Shown: one piece after another, positions 9,826-21,900 of the stretch
How positions within the stretch are numbered: position 1 is the stretch's first letter
Layout: the number at the start of each line of letters is the position of its first letter
Assembly (NCBI GenBank): GCA_963969595.1
Contig: OZ018413.1
Span: forward strand, 13,505,711 to 13,569,710
DNA from: Neckera pumila
Lineage: Eukaryota; Streptophyta; Bryopsida; Hypnales; Neckeraceae
Reading direction: 5' to 3'
Length of the DNA: 64,000 nucleotides
The notes under the pieces: model-generated
Seen by the model: the letters and a program-made list of their open reading frames with translations, nothing else
Database searches by the model: none
Told to the model about the DNA's origin: nothing
Program-made: the position numbers and the translations under genes

Positions 9826-12149
9826 ATGGCTTCAGCAATGGCGTCCCCTTTGGCGATGACGCTCGCCATTGGAGCTCGCCCGACTCCCCTTGCAATTACA
9901 GCCCATTCTTCTCCAAATCTCGCCTTAACCTCCTCTGCTTCTGTGGTCCGATTCTCCTCGTTCCGGTGTGGAATTCCGTTGCGGCGAATTCCAGTGGTGG
10001 AAAAAAACTCTCGGACGCACAGAGCTCCTGTTTCTTGTTCCTTGCAGAAGTTGGCGGAGGTGGAGTCCGTGGAGCTCACGGACAAGGCGGCTTCAGCGGC
10101 GTTCCCTGCCGCGCCGGGAATCTACGCGGTGTACGATAAGACGGGCGACTTGCAGTACGTCGGGTTGTCGCGACGGGTGTCGGCGAGCTTGCAGTCGCAT
10201 TTGAGGGATCTCCCCGAGCTCTGTGCGTCTGCGAAGGTACCTAACGTAGAGCTCCTCTTGTTGTTATCGTGTCGATTAGAGTTCCTTTGGTCATGGCACG
10301 TGTCTCTGTTTTGGAATGTGATTTTGGAAATTCGAGGAGTGGATTGTTTAAATTTCAATCGTCGCCGTCGTCCTTATCGTCTTCAGTATGAAATGATGAG
10401 GTTTATTCAATGCGGGCTTTTTGTTAGGATGAGTTTTTTCCTGTGAGGCATATTTAGCAGCTTTGAATTTACGTTGAGTTTCAGCTGTGCGAAACAATGA
10501 GATTTTATTCAATTTGGCCTTTTTGTTTCTACTAAACATCAGGCAAACCTAATGTTTTTAGTAGCTTTTAATTTTGGTTGTGTTGGAGCTATGCTGGAAT
10601 GAGAAGACTTTCGATTTAGGCCTTTTTGTTCGTCTTATTTATCTTGAAGCAAACCTATAATTCAGGAGCTTTGAATTTAGGGTGAGTTTCAGCTTTGCTG
10701 AGATGTTGAGATTTCTTCAATTAGGCCTTTCGTTATACTATCTTGAAGCAAGCCTATTACTCCGTATTTAGTAGCTTCGAATCTAGGTTGAGTTTTTGAA
10801 TGCAATTGGATGTTGTCGGTGGGTGTGTCATTGACTTCGTATCTTCCTCTTTCTAGTAGTCCCGGCATCTCAGGAGGAAGGGGCTTGTTAATGTTGGATA
10901 TTCTCTAGAAGAATTAGGGCTCAGTGTAGACCAGTTGAGAAATGCTTGGGCAGAATGCTCGTAATTAGTTTGGACGGAGACAAATCTGGCTTCTGTGATC
11001 ATTCACAACGATGATTTGTCATCTAGCATTTGAGGGAAGCCGGTCGATCACGGCGCGGTAATTTTGATCCCAGAGTGCTTTCCTTTTGTGGTACAGTTTG
11101 CAGTAGTGAATGCGCCTGAGCGAGCAGCTCTTACGGATGCATGGAAGGCATGGATGGAGGAACACATTAACAATGGAGGAAACATCCCGCCTGGAAATGC
11201 TTCGGGCAACACAACTTGGACTGCAAGGAAAGCTCGATCAGCTAAGCCTGAAATTAAACTAACACCTGGGGCCCATGTGAAGCTCAATGTTCCTATTGAG
11301 GCTCTGATAGACAAAGTTGTGAAAGACGTAAAAGTCGTGGCGTTCATCAAGGGCACGCGCACCGCACCACAGTGCGGATTTTCACATCGAGTATTGACGA
11401 TTCTGAATGAGCAAGGCATAGACTACGAAGTTCTGAATGTGTTGGATGAAGATCACAATCCTGGTGTTAGGGAGGCTATCAAGAAGTACAGCCAGTGGCC
11501 AACAATACCCCAGGTGAGTCTATCTGGCCGTGATATCCATAATTCGACAAAACTAAGCGAGCGGCAGACTGCACATTCTCTTTGCATAGTGTATCTACCT
11601 GGAGAAGAATACGTGTCTAACGAAGGGCACTAAGGTAGTGGTTACTATTTGAGTGACTCTACATTTGAACATGTGTACGAGTGTGATTTTTGGGAGAGGT
11701 AAAGAGCTTTGGAGAGATCTTCGTTACAAGAGCCAAATCTGTTGAGATCAAATATACCACGATGCATGAATTCTTATGTAATTATTGAAAGTGAGAGGTT
11801 GTAGACCACTATAAGTGACAATTGACACCTCCATAGATCAGTGGCCACAGACACTTTGCCAAGTTGTGCTTGCACCACCTGCTAGTAAGTCTAACCAATT
11901 GTATGTATAGGTGGGTGGCTGTTGGTAAGAGGGTTCAGTATTAGAGACGGGATCATGGCTTACCATCCTCTACCTTATAGTATGGAGAGTTTATTACATC
12001 CTGACTTTTTTGGCTGAGATGATTTTTGTGTCTACTGATTCCCTTTTTTTGTGCTGCAGCTGTATGTGAAGGGAGAGTTCGTGGGTGGAGCTGATGTGGT
12101 GGACGAGTTGTTACAGAGCGGGGAGCTAAAAGAGTTATTTAAACAGTAG
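9826..12149 (+). CDS. GRXS16: Bifunctional monothiol glutaredoxin S16, plastid (GIY-YIG + CGFS-Grx)
   Basis: Three exons, 9826-10236, 11097-11513 and 12060-12149, total 918 nt, or 305 residues. The leader of about 80 residues (MASAMASPLAMTL at the start, Ser/Ala/Arg-rich) is a typical plastid transit peptide. Residues about 90-137 form a GIY-YIG nuclease-like domain (PGIYAVYDKTGDLQYVGLSR). Exon 2 links through NIPPGNASGN to the glutaredoxin domain, with the class II active site APQCGFS and the conserved WPTIPQ, and exon 3 supplies VKGEFVGGADVV. CGFS glutaredoxins bind a [2Fe-2S] cluster with glutathione and act in plastid iron-sulfur cluster handling and redox control; plants fuse this one to a GIY-YIG domain. 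Length and domain order match the family (about 290-300 residues), and all key residues are present. Introns have GT-AG ends in phase 0. The longer second intron carries a repeat shared with 55.6 kb. Confidence 0.93.
11717..11895. repeat. Dispersed repeat in GRXS16 intron 2
   Basis: This segment shares a clear diverged similarity with 55575-55765. Landmarks in both are CAAGAGCCAAATCT followed by TTGAGAT, and CCACTATAAGTGACA followed by a CCTCCAT run and a GTGGC motif. Both copies are in the same orientation. No terminal inverted repeats were evident, so the type is unknown. Confidence 0.6.
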
Positions 12150-12975
12150 CTGGAGAACATGCTTTTCATAATGTGAGGTCGAGATTAGAAAGAGTTGCTA
12201 AAGAGGAAATGAGTATCCCAATTTTGCAATCTCATAGCGAATTCCCTCTAGAAAGCGTGTTGTATCAACCAGTAATGAGACAGTCGGTCACTACTACAGG
12301 TGTATCATGCTTCCCTTGCGGACCATAACATTGCTCCACACTACATTCAAAAGTCTTTAACTTAAATATATCCCAGGAATTAGTGTGGGCAATCTAATAA
12401 CAGTTTAGTAGATGGGGGCTGTATTCACTTCCGGAGTTCGATTATTTTCTCTCGGGCTGTCCATATGCAGCTACTCTTGTATGATTGTTAACCCCTAAAG
12501 TCCGAAGAGGACTAAGAGTGCCCTTGGGGGACTCTAGGAGTTTTGGGCAGGTTCCTATAAGTAAATTTTTGACAAGATTTTTTGATTTTTTGATTTTTTG
12601 GAGATGGGGGTATCTGAAGACCTTTGTGGGTATGTAATTTATTTTCAAATTCGATTCCTGGTTGACAAATTATGGTATTTTTGGCGGCTAGAAGACGGTG
12701 TGGCGGTGTGGTGTTTACAGAACAACTACAACACCAAATTCTATTGTTGACAATACTTTGAAGTTAAATACGGAATAAAACTTTACCAAATTTTTAGAGT
12801 AGTATATTTTTAGTATATATTTTCTAAAGTTTTTTTTGAAGTCTAGTTTTAGGATTAGGAATTTGATTTTGAAAATGATTGATTATGATTTTTCTATTCA
12901 AGATTTTGTGCAAGGGTGTTCATTGCAAATCTTGATTTTTGAGTGTTGAGGGCTTTTGGAAATGAGCCTCATGTA
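12150..12975. other. GRXS16 3' flank, no gene recognised
   Basis: Contains the GRXS16 3' UTR and AT-rich DNA. TTAACCCCTAAAGTCC at about 12488 resembles the left end of the ACCCCTAAAG element family, but I could not pair it confidently with a right end. Confidence 0.4.
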
Positions 12976-13230
12976 CACTATAGAGAATAGTGAAATTAGA
13001 TTGTCCCATACTAATTTCTTGACATTCAACACTAATTAAATATATATAGTCATTACAAAAGAATGCAATAATGAAGGAATTATTTGTGTTGTATGGTTGG
13101 TGCACTGTTTATGGCTTGAGTTTAGAGAAGTGCATGCACCTCTATGTAGACAAGTAGTGGTTCATGATCTAACTTCTCTTAGTAATGGCAACCTAATTGT
13201 TAAGGCAACGTAATTTCACAATTTTGGATA
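12976..13230. mobile_element. MITE of the CACAAAATAGTG family (diverged copy)
   Basis: Colinear with the element at 45715-45969. Both contain AATAGTGAAATTAG near the left end, a CATTCAACACT run, GAATGCAATAATGAAGGAA, a GTGTTGTATGG motif and GGCAACCTAATTGTT near the right end, followed by a degenerate inverted end AATTTCACAATTTTG. No coding potential. Confidence 0.7.
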
Positions 13231-13713
13231 GATCTTGGAGGAAAAATCACATTTCAAATTCATTTAAAAAGATTGTCGAGTAGATTTTGAAAAGTTGTAA
13301 ATTGATTGAATAATATATATTATGCCATTTAACCTTATATAGTTTTGGTGACCAAATTTTTAGATTCTACATGTGAAAAGAGGATTGAAAGACTTCAAAT
13401 CATTTTCACAATTTTAACAATCACCCTCGTGATCAAACATTATAATCTTTCAATCCATAAGTAATATTATTGTTGTATTTTCTTTTTCCATATAATCTCT
13501 AATATGTCTAGTTTGGATTTGTATGGTTACAATTCCAAAACAATTGACAAAATTAATCAAAATTTTGGGTTAAAGTTCATTTTAGAACAAATTTAAATAA
13601 GCTCAAAAAAAGGCCTTGGGCAATTAGGGATTAAAGCTACAATAAGCAACCTGCCATATTCCTCTATTGTTTATGAACAAGTTGCCATTCAAAAAAGCTT
13701 CTATTTTGTGCTT

Positions 13714-14247
13714 TAACCCGTAAAGGACCAGAGAGGTGTCCAAATTTTTGAAATTTGTGAAGGTCTATTATAAAATGCAACTTAGAAGAATATTTTAATG
13801 ATGATTTTCAAACAAAAGATGTAAAATGCTATTTATAGATCAAATCCATACACTAAAATCAACAAAATTACATGAAGTCTGAACTTAGAAATTCCTTCTA
13901 AAATCAATTGTAGATTGAATATTTATGATTTTTTTTTTAAATTCTTATAAATTTCAAATATTGATTTCTAATTATAGTGATTTTTGAAGATTTTAATTTG
14001 ATTTTTTGATTCAAGTCATTTTTTAATTGAAAAAGTTACTTTTTGAGGCTAGACCTCCCAATACCTTTTGAATTATAGAATATTTGCAAAGCAAAATCTT
14101 CATAATTTGAACTGGATAAGTATTAATGAACTAATATAAGAATCTTCCAAAAAAATTGATGGATGAAAAAACGCATTTTGATGAGTTTGGAACGTGTTTC
14201 CGTTCATTCATTGTTCAAAATCTGCACTCATGGTCCTTAAGGGATTA
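13714..14247. mobile_element. Short DNA element with TTAACCCGTAAAGGACCA ends
   Basis: Left end TTAACCCGTAAAGGACCA and right end, on the opposite strand, TTTAATCCCTTAAGGACCAT are inverted repeats of each other and resemble the ends of the ACCCCTAAAG family. The interior is AT-rich and non-coding and shows no strong similarity to the roughly 1-kb family members. Confidence 0.55.
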
Positions 14248-16609
14248 AATGCTAAAGTAACCCCCCCAGAATGCACCCTTTCTAAAATTGCCACCATGAG
14301 TCTCTATACATCTCCAAAATCAATATGCACCTATGTGGAAGAAATGATTTTAGAACATCTACGGAAAGAAAACTTTGACCCTTCATTAGTTTTGCATATA
14401 GTATCTAACGCGGTCTTTGGTGCGTTGCAATCTCCTTACACTTGCCAACAAAAAAATATGAAGTATAAAGTATCTATTTTTTTGTTCATGATCCACAACT
14501 CTATGTATTCTTATTTGTATTAGAAATTTCAATTTCAATTTTGGTATTCACTAACTTCTTTTAAAACTAAATTTTTTAATTTCAATCAAATATTTATTGG
14601 CAATAAGAGGTTAATTTTATTGTACAAGAGTTAATTAATGTGGTACTCTATAATAGAAGATGTATATACAGAAGATCATATTATGTTTAATCTAAAGAAG
14701 TATACAATTGCAATAGTTTACAAATCACGAATTAAAGGTAGGATTCTTAATTTATATGTATAATAAAGGATAAATTTTTTTATTTTAACACCAAAAATTT
14801 GAAAAAACAAAAAACAAGCAATTTAAAGTAAAAGCAAAATTTGCAAAGCCTTAGCCAAGGCTTAGCAGTAGCCCCCTTGAAGTGGCTTGGAATGCCAAAC
14901 AGTCAACAAAAAGACCGGAAATCAAGAAGAAACATGGGCAATGGTAGTGTTGGCGGGGCTTTAGGATATAATTTTAGAAAGTTGGAATGTATGCGATGAA
15001 CTAGTTCAGTATGAACGACTTTTTCATTTAGTGAGCCTGTCACTTGTGGTTCTTTGTGCTTATTTTTTAGTGAAAGATTTGAGATGCTTTAATTGACTTC
15101 CTAAACCAAATCAAGTGCACAAAGCAAGTTACAACAATAATCCTTTGATAAGAATCTAAACAACATGAGAAGTGAGCAAGCTCAAGAGGATGGTAACCAT
15201 GATGCTTGTTTTTGTATAGTCAAAGTGACAAGACTTGATAGGACATTACTAGTGGAGGACAAATTAAAGCCTAGGCCAGGCCTATTCCAAATGAAAGCAT
15301 AGAGATTTTTTAATATTTTGAAAGAGAAGTGAAACATCTAAATATCACATTGATTATATCCAATATACGGAATACAAAACAAGAATCCCATCAAAATAGA
15401 CAGAGACCAACAAAGCAACTATTTGCTTCCAACAATTCATAAATTGGAGCTACCAAAGAAAACCCTAACAACATTAGAGAGAATTTGGGCCCTCTAAAGG
15501 GCCACGAGTTCCTATGAGTTCTCCACAAGTTTTGAATAGTCCCCGACTGCTAAAACTGCACCATTGCAGCAGGGTGACATGGCCGAACTTCAGCCACATC
15601 AGATTTAAAAATAAATAAATAAAATAAATAATAAATAAATAAATAAATAAAATAAAAAATCTTAAAATGAAATTTGCAAAAAAAACATTTTTTATTTTTA
15701 TTTTTTTTGAAAATATACTTTTCGAACAACCCATATAGTAAACTTGCCAATCACCGCATGGAAAAAATTCAAACCCTTCTCTACATAAATATAGAGACTT
15801 GCATGTTTTGAAATTTGGCATGATTATTAAATGTCATGTTAAGATTCACCTTCAAAAAATAAAATGTAAAAAGATTTCTTCCTACAAATTTTATTGCAAC
15901 TTGAAGGTGATCAAGCTCAAATCTAGTTAAAAATTCCGTGCAACCAATCACCACACAGTGTGCGGTCATTGGGCGGTGATACAAAATTTTGTTCCCATCA
16001 CAATTGAATTGGTAGTTGAATTGTGCGGTTAGTGTTTGGTAATTGGGAGGTGTTGGTGTGCGGTGATTGGATGTGTGCGGTAAATGGCCAATTTACTCTA
16101 CCACTGTTCACAGCATGTGGACAGACTGGCGAACAAGCTTGAAACGGCCCTTTTTTGGCCCCTTAACCCATCTAATGTGGAGGATTTATAGTTATTAATT
16201 GCCCAATTCAATTGATCATATTGTGAAAGTATAATTCAGATGAACTATTAGTAAATGGAAGTAGTGAAGAACATTGCAGTGTTGACCAAATAATAATTAA
16301 AGTTAGAAGAAAAAAAATCCCTACATGACCTATTCAAAAAAATAACACCCAGTCTAAATTTTTTTGTCCCTAAATCATCCTTTGAAATTTCCACTGAATA
16401 TGTGGAGTGAATCCATCTTGCCTATTTTTGTGCAATTTTTGTGTAATTTCTTTAGTTACTAGGACCATGCCAAATATATTCCACATCAATGCATCATTCT
16501 TCCTTACATTACAAGTCCTCAAAAGGCATTTCTAAGGAAACTTTGAGTCTCAAAATCTCAAAAACTTAGGGTTCACAAGACAAAGCTGAAAACTTTAAAC
16601 AAAAACTTG
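14248..16609. other. AT-rich intergenic DNA, no gene recognised
   Basis: No credible coding region on either strand. The segment 15485-15610 (GGCCCTCTAAAGGGCCACGA, later GTGACATGGCCGAACTTC) is related to 62660-62750 and to the ends of the element at 43966-44352. A simple A/T-rich tract made of AAAT-like units lies at 15606-15660. Confidence 0.5.
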
Positions 16610-17580
16610 TAATGTACGACCTTGCAACATTTAGAAATTGATACAAATTTGATTCAAGCTGACCATGATGTCCAACCACGCAAGCCCACCGTTGAAACAA
16701 TAAGCAAGAATTTTGCAACCGAGTATAATCTATATCCACAACAAAAGAAAGAAGCCTCCCTCTCTCATGATATTGTATCTCAAAATTTCCTTCTATTCTC
16801 AATAAACAATATCCATACAAAAGCAACATATATTCAACCCTACAAGTATCCATTGTCAACACAAGCAAACGCTCCAATCCAATCGAAATTATCCTCAGGA
16901 CTCCTCAAAACCTTGTTCATCAAAAACACACACCTCTACCAATGTTGCATGAAGTCTGCAAGATAGTGTAATCTATGGCCAAAGCACAAGAAAGAAGCCT
17001 CCTTCTCTTTCATGATACTTGACCTTCAAATTTTGTTTTGTTTTCATTGAAGAATATTCATAAGAAAGCACCTAATATTCAGCCTCAAGTGCATCAGTTG
17101 CACAAACGAAGACACTCCAATCCAATCAAAATTGTGCCAAAGAATCCCTAATTCCTTGTTCATTGAAAACACACACCTCTATCAATGTTGCAAAAAGTCT
17201 GCTACATAGTGTAATCCATGCCAAAGCACAAGAAAGAAACCTCCGTCTCTTGACCTTTGAATTTTCTTACGAAAGCACAAATATTCAACTTCACATGCAT
17301 CAGCTGCAAAAACAAAGACACTCCAATCCGATCAAAATTGTGCCAAGGAACCCCTAATTCGTTGTTCTATCAATGTTGCAAGGAGTCTGCAATAAAGTAT
17401 AATCCGTATCTGCAAACCCACCTCAAGAAGTCTGCAAGAAAGTGTAATCCATGTCTAGAAAAGAAAGAAGCAAGCTTCCCTCTCAGTACTGAAGTCTCAA
17501 TTTTCATTTCATCTCCATTGAACAAATTCCTCAGAAGGCCATACTCAATCCGATCAAAACTGTGCCAAGGAATCCCTGAA
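16610..17580. repeat. About four tandem copies of a ~240-bp repeat
   Basis: The motif AAGAAGCCTCC or a variant recurs at about 16747, 16992, 17233 and 17460, a spacing of roughly 230-245 bp. Each unit also carries ATCAATGTTGCA followed by AGTCTGC and a GTGTAATC motif, and CACTCCAATCC followed by ATCAAAATTGTGCCA. Units are diverged. The array abuts the 3' end of the minus-strand U6 gene. No coding function is evident. Confidence 0.75.
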
Positions 17581-17613
17581 GCGGAAGCGGAGAGCAAAGC
17601 GAAAAGGAAAGCC

Positions 17614-17665
17614 AAAAAATTTGGACCATTTCTCGATTTGTGCGTGTCATCCTTGCGCAGGGGCC

Positions 17666-17697
<32 letters not shown>

Positions 17698-17717
17698 TCA
17701 GATGTCTCCGAAGAGAC
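17614..17717 (-). ncRNA. U6: U6 spliceosomal snRNA
   Basis: The minus strand gives a nearly perfect plant U6 RNA: 5' stem-loop GTCTCTTCGGAGAC, then ACATCTGATAAAATTGGAAC, the invariant ACAGAGA box followed by GATTAGCATGGCCCCTGCGC, the AAGGATGACACGCA region, and a 3' T run. U6 pairs with U4, then with U2 and the 5' splice site, and forms the catalytic core of the spliceosome. Relative to the usual plant sequence the 5' stem carries a C-to-T and a matching G-to-A change that keep the stem paired. Transcription should be by RNA polymerase III and end in the T run at 17614-17619. Confidence 0.96.
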
Positions 17718-17740
17718 GAAAGAAGGGGTCCAGCTACACT

Positions 17741-17783
17741 ATATATATCTGACACCTAACTCGGCTACAAACGATATGGGTTA
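17741..17783 (-). promoter_or_regulatory. U6 Pol III promoter: USE and TATA box
   Basis: On the minus strand an AACCCATATCG motif (about 17772-17782) resembles the plant upstream sequence element RTCCCACATCG. It is followed after about 23 nt by a TATATATAT box (17741-17749) placed about 24-32 nt upstream of the U6 start at 17717. The short USE-to-TATA spacing is the arrangement that specifies Pol III for plant snRNA genes. Confidence 0.85.
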
Positions 17784-18428
17784 TTTTCCCCAGTCTTCCT
17801 GCGATTCCGGAAAGTAAAAGTAAACCAACTCTCGTTCATCCTTGCCAGTTTGAATGAATCTTCTCTCAAATTGCGTGCCTTGAGTGGATGTCGGCACTTA
17901 TCCTTTAAACTGTCGTAAGCGGTTTTCTAGCATGCTCAACAGAGGTATCATGCTCAACTCAGGTTCACCAAGCAAGAGATGGTTGTATGGCGTAAACTAT
18001 AGCCACTAATCGACCAGAAAATGAAATCACAACATCCTCAATTGTATGCATACCCTGTCCATCCACACTCGCAACTCTCCGAAACCAAATCTTCAGTCCA
18101 AATTATACATAGCCAAAGATAAGCATTTACAACAAACATTCTAAATGTTAACTGCCATTCTTGACGGCCTGGTGACTCCCTTCAGTTTTGAAGCTTTACC
18201 ATCCATCGACATGGTAACCTCCAAACTTTCTGACTTACACCAAAATCTCCTCATGACGACGATGGCAATCCTAAAGAATGAAACTCTATCCTAGTGTACA
18301 AACAGGAGTGTCAATCCTCTAGACAATCAACAACAGACACCGCTTCAGTCAAGCTAAGCAGCAGCTAAACTTAAGCTATGCGTCACCCCATCCCAGCAAC
18401 ACTGCCTAGCGCTGCAATGAGAGTAAGG
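17784..18428. other. Spacer between U6 and the receptor-kinase gene
   Basis: No gene recognised on either strand. It likely includes the U6 upstream flank and part of the transcribed 3' region of the receptor kinase. Confidence 0.4.
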
Positions 18429-18990
18429 TCCTACGAACTTTCCTCACATGTAGCTTCTGTCAATGCACAGCCTCTTTCCCTTCGGTCCAGAGCAAATAAC
18501 CCCTAAATCGAAACCCTAAATTCAGTGAGAAGATTACTTGGGTACTGATGCTGGTAGGGAATACCCTCCGCTACACTTCGCGGAGGTGCCATGGTCGTAG
18601 TAAACTTTCTCACATATAGGGTAGCTTCTGTCAATGCTCAGCCTCTTCGCCTTCGGTCCAGAGCCAATAAACCCAAAAGCCCTAATTGAAAACCCGAAAT
18701 TGAACCCTAAATTGCGTGAGATTACTTGGGTACAGGTCCCTGCGGGGAATACCCTCCGCTGTACTTGAAATTCGCCGAGGTGCCATGGTCGTACTAAACT
18801 TGCTCACATGTAGCGTAGCTTCTGTCTATGCACAGTCTCATCCCCCTGCGGTCGCGAGCCAAAAAAACGAATTGAAACCCGAAATCGAGACCCGAAATTG
18901 CGTGAGAAGATTACTTGGGTATAGGTCCCTGCGGGGAATACGCTCCGCTGTATTTGAAATTCGAGGAGGTGCCATGATCGGCGGAGACGT
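18429..18990 (-). repeat. ~190-bp tandem repeat of the receptor-kinase 3' end
   Basis: GGAGGTGCCATGG or its variants recur at about 18583, 18778 and 18966, spaced 195 and 188 bp, each followed on the minus strand by sequence equivalent to the terminal exon of the receptor kinase and its 3' UTR; a fourth partial unit starts near 18429. The second unit still encodes a clean alternative tail, DHGTSANFKYSGGYSPQGP, ending in PK-stop. The outermost unit encodes a more diverged tail. Confidence 0.88.
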
Positions 18991-21900
18991 AGTCCTCGTC
19001 GCCATAGACGTCCGTCAACCAAGTGGGGTCGGTGGCCTGCGCGCTGGCCTTGGCCTTGGGCTTGTTGTGCTGCGCCAGTGTCTCAAGCTCCTTGACAACC
19101 TCGTTCATGGTTGGGCGATCCGCGCCTTTGTCCGCCACGCAGCACAACGACAAGTCGATGTAGCGGTCCAGATCCTCCTGAGAAGCATCGTACACAAACG
19201 GGTCTAGCAGCGGCTCCAGCGCGTCCATGCCGCCTTCGTTCAACGCAGTGCGAACCTCGCGCACGACGTACTTGCCGCCTTGGATCGGCGGCTTGGAAGT
19301 CGCGAGCTCAAGAAGCACCACGCCGAAGCTGTACACGTCGCTCTTCTCGGAGAGGTGCTGCGTCTGGTAGTACTCTGGATCCAGGTAGCCCTGTTCACAA
19401 ATACAGCCACCCAAATTGCTCAATTTTAAACAGTTCCTCCTCCTCTTCAGGTGCTAGGGTTTAGGGTTTACAGCATTGTGTCCCCCCGTTGGATTTACCC
19501 GAGACGGAATCCAGACGCTCACATTGGGCATTATCAAATGTGTTCTTAATGGTTTTGTGTATTGTCTCATTAGAAATTTCTTCAGTCCACTTTAATCTTC
19601 GTTTTCAGAAAAATAAGTGATGTTCTTCATAAATTCGGATGATATACTCATCTGGATTATGAATCTCACATAATGATCAATAGACTTGGTCATACTTCAA
19701 TCGCCGTTTTGGTTAAGCTTCGTGAGGAGTGTGTATAATCTCCATGAGGTGCAAGCTTACCAGGGTTCCTTTCACTTGGTCGGTGACGATCTGCTTGTCA
19801 GCGCCTTCCGGTGCCAGTTTGGACAAGCCGAAGTCGGCCACTTTGGCGATGTGCTTCTCGTCGAGCAAGATGTTTTGGGATTTGATGTCGCGGTGAATGA
19901 TGGGCGGGTCCGCCAGCTCGTGCAAATACGCCAACCCTCGCGCGGATCCCAGGGCTATGGACAGCCGCTTCGTCCAGTCCAGAGGGTACGCCATCTTGCC
20001 TGCTCAGGAATCCCATCAACTTATCAGAAGCTTCTTACAAAAACAAGTGAACCTTAGAACCCTAAACCCTACTATATATCATCTGGGAATTAGTGGATCA
20101 AAGAAGCATGAGAATTGAGAACTCACCAGCAAGCCATTCACTCACTGTGCCGTTCACCATGAACTCGTACACAAGCATCTGCTCGCCATATTCGTAGCAG
20201 TAGCCCACCAAACCCAAAAGATTCTTGTGATGGACGCGAGATAAGAGTTCGATCTCATTCTTAAACTCCTCTGCTCCTTGCATGGACCCCTCCTGTGCCC
20301 TCTTCACGGCCACTTTCACGCCATTATCTAAAACACCGGAGTATACCTGCACACATAACAAGTAGTATGATTCATCATCTTGGCGCAGAAGTTTTTGCCG
20401 GGCGTCCCAAAATTAAACCAGGATAGCCATACTTGATAAAATGGCACTTTTCAGAGCACTTAGATTTTGATGTCGAGGTGGAGGAAGCTCTAAATTTGTG
20501 ACAAACAGCGAACTGATATGAGGTTTTAGTTTGGGAACTTTGAATGTCCAGAACAGATCTTCAGACAATCACCTCCTTTGTTAAAAATTTGATTCTCGAC
20601 AAAAAAAATAGATGCAGTGTATGAATGCAAGCCTAATGCAGTACCTTTCCATAACCGCCCACACCAATCTCATTGGCGAAATTGTTGGTGATTTTCTTGA
20701 CTTCGTTGAAAGTGAAAAATCTGGTGCCTGCTATTATGGGAGCGGACACGTCTTTCTCTCCATGTGCTCCTCCCCATTTGGCTGCAAAGATTCAACCGAT
20801 TCCTATAAGCCCAAATCTACGAAATAACCCAAATAAATCCACAATCCACTGCAACACCGAAAGAAGGGAAAAAACGGAATTACCAAATGGTTGCGCCCTG
20901 TGTTTCAATCTCTGAGCTCTGCGCTTCTGCCAGAAAGCATAAATTCCAACGATAGCTAAAGCTGCCAGAACACCCACCACAATCCCAGCAATAGCTCCAC
21001 CTGATAGACTTTTCTTCTTTGAGGACGACACTGCACAACCCAACCAAAAGTGCAGGTCAGTTTCAACCTCTGCACAAATCTATCGATCAAACTCAAAACT
21101 GAATTAAGCCATTACTCAATCCAAGCAATTCCAAAAAAAAACATCAGAAGAAAACTTCACAGCTTTCCTCCTCAATTAAGTCATCGACCATCCATACTTC
21201 AACACTTATCAACACAGATTCAGAGCATTATTCCCGATATAGCACATTTGTGATCCAAACTTTCTCAAACCCTGCACATCCCAGACGCCACCAAATCCAT
21301 TTCCACCAGCCAGAGTGTCAAAAACTTACGAAACGGGTTGCCAGCCACAACCACTTTCGCCAAGTAGGGCGTCACACTCGGCAACGCCACCGCTTGACTC
21401 GTCAAGCTGTGCGTAACATTACTCGCCGTCCCCCTATCCAGCGTCGACACCCCATCACTCGAGAAGAAATCCACATTAATCTCACACCTCCCATCCGCCG
21501 TAAACTCCGCAGTCGTGATCCACACTTGGGCCATCTGTAAATTGAGCTGCGAGAAGAGCTGCTGTCGCAGAGTCTCCATGAGAGGATCCGTGATGACTGA
21601 GAACGGGGGGCGACGAGCTTCCAGTTGAAGCTCCAGAGGTTGGGAGCAGTTGCAGTTGCCAGTGAGGAAGGGGTTGACGGCGGCGGTGCCGCTGCAAACG
21701 GTGGAAGGGCAGTTGGTGGCAAAAGAGTAAGGTGAAGTCCAAGGTTGCTTGGATTGGACGGCGGTGTCGCAGAGGGCGGTGGGGCGGGCGACGTTGCTGG
21801 CGGCGCACACAGGGTTGCCTGCAACTCTGGGAGACACACACCATGGATCAGTGTTGTGAGTTCTGCAAGTTTGTATCAAAACTGGAATGCATAGGAAGAA

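Noticed and set aside
15606..15660. Run of AAAT units as a possible regulatory or attachment region
   Set aside because: Ordinary simple A/T-rich sequence without further structure.
18490..18720. AACCCTAAA-like motifs resembling telomeric repeats
   Set aside because: Only isolated single copies inside the tail repeat; no tandem telomeric array.
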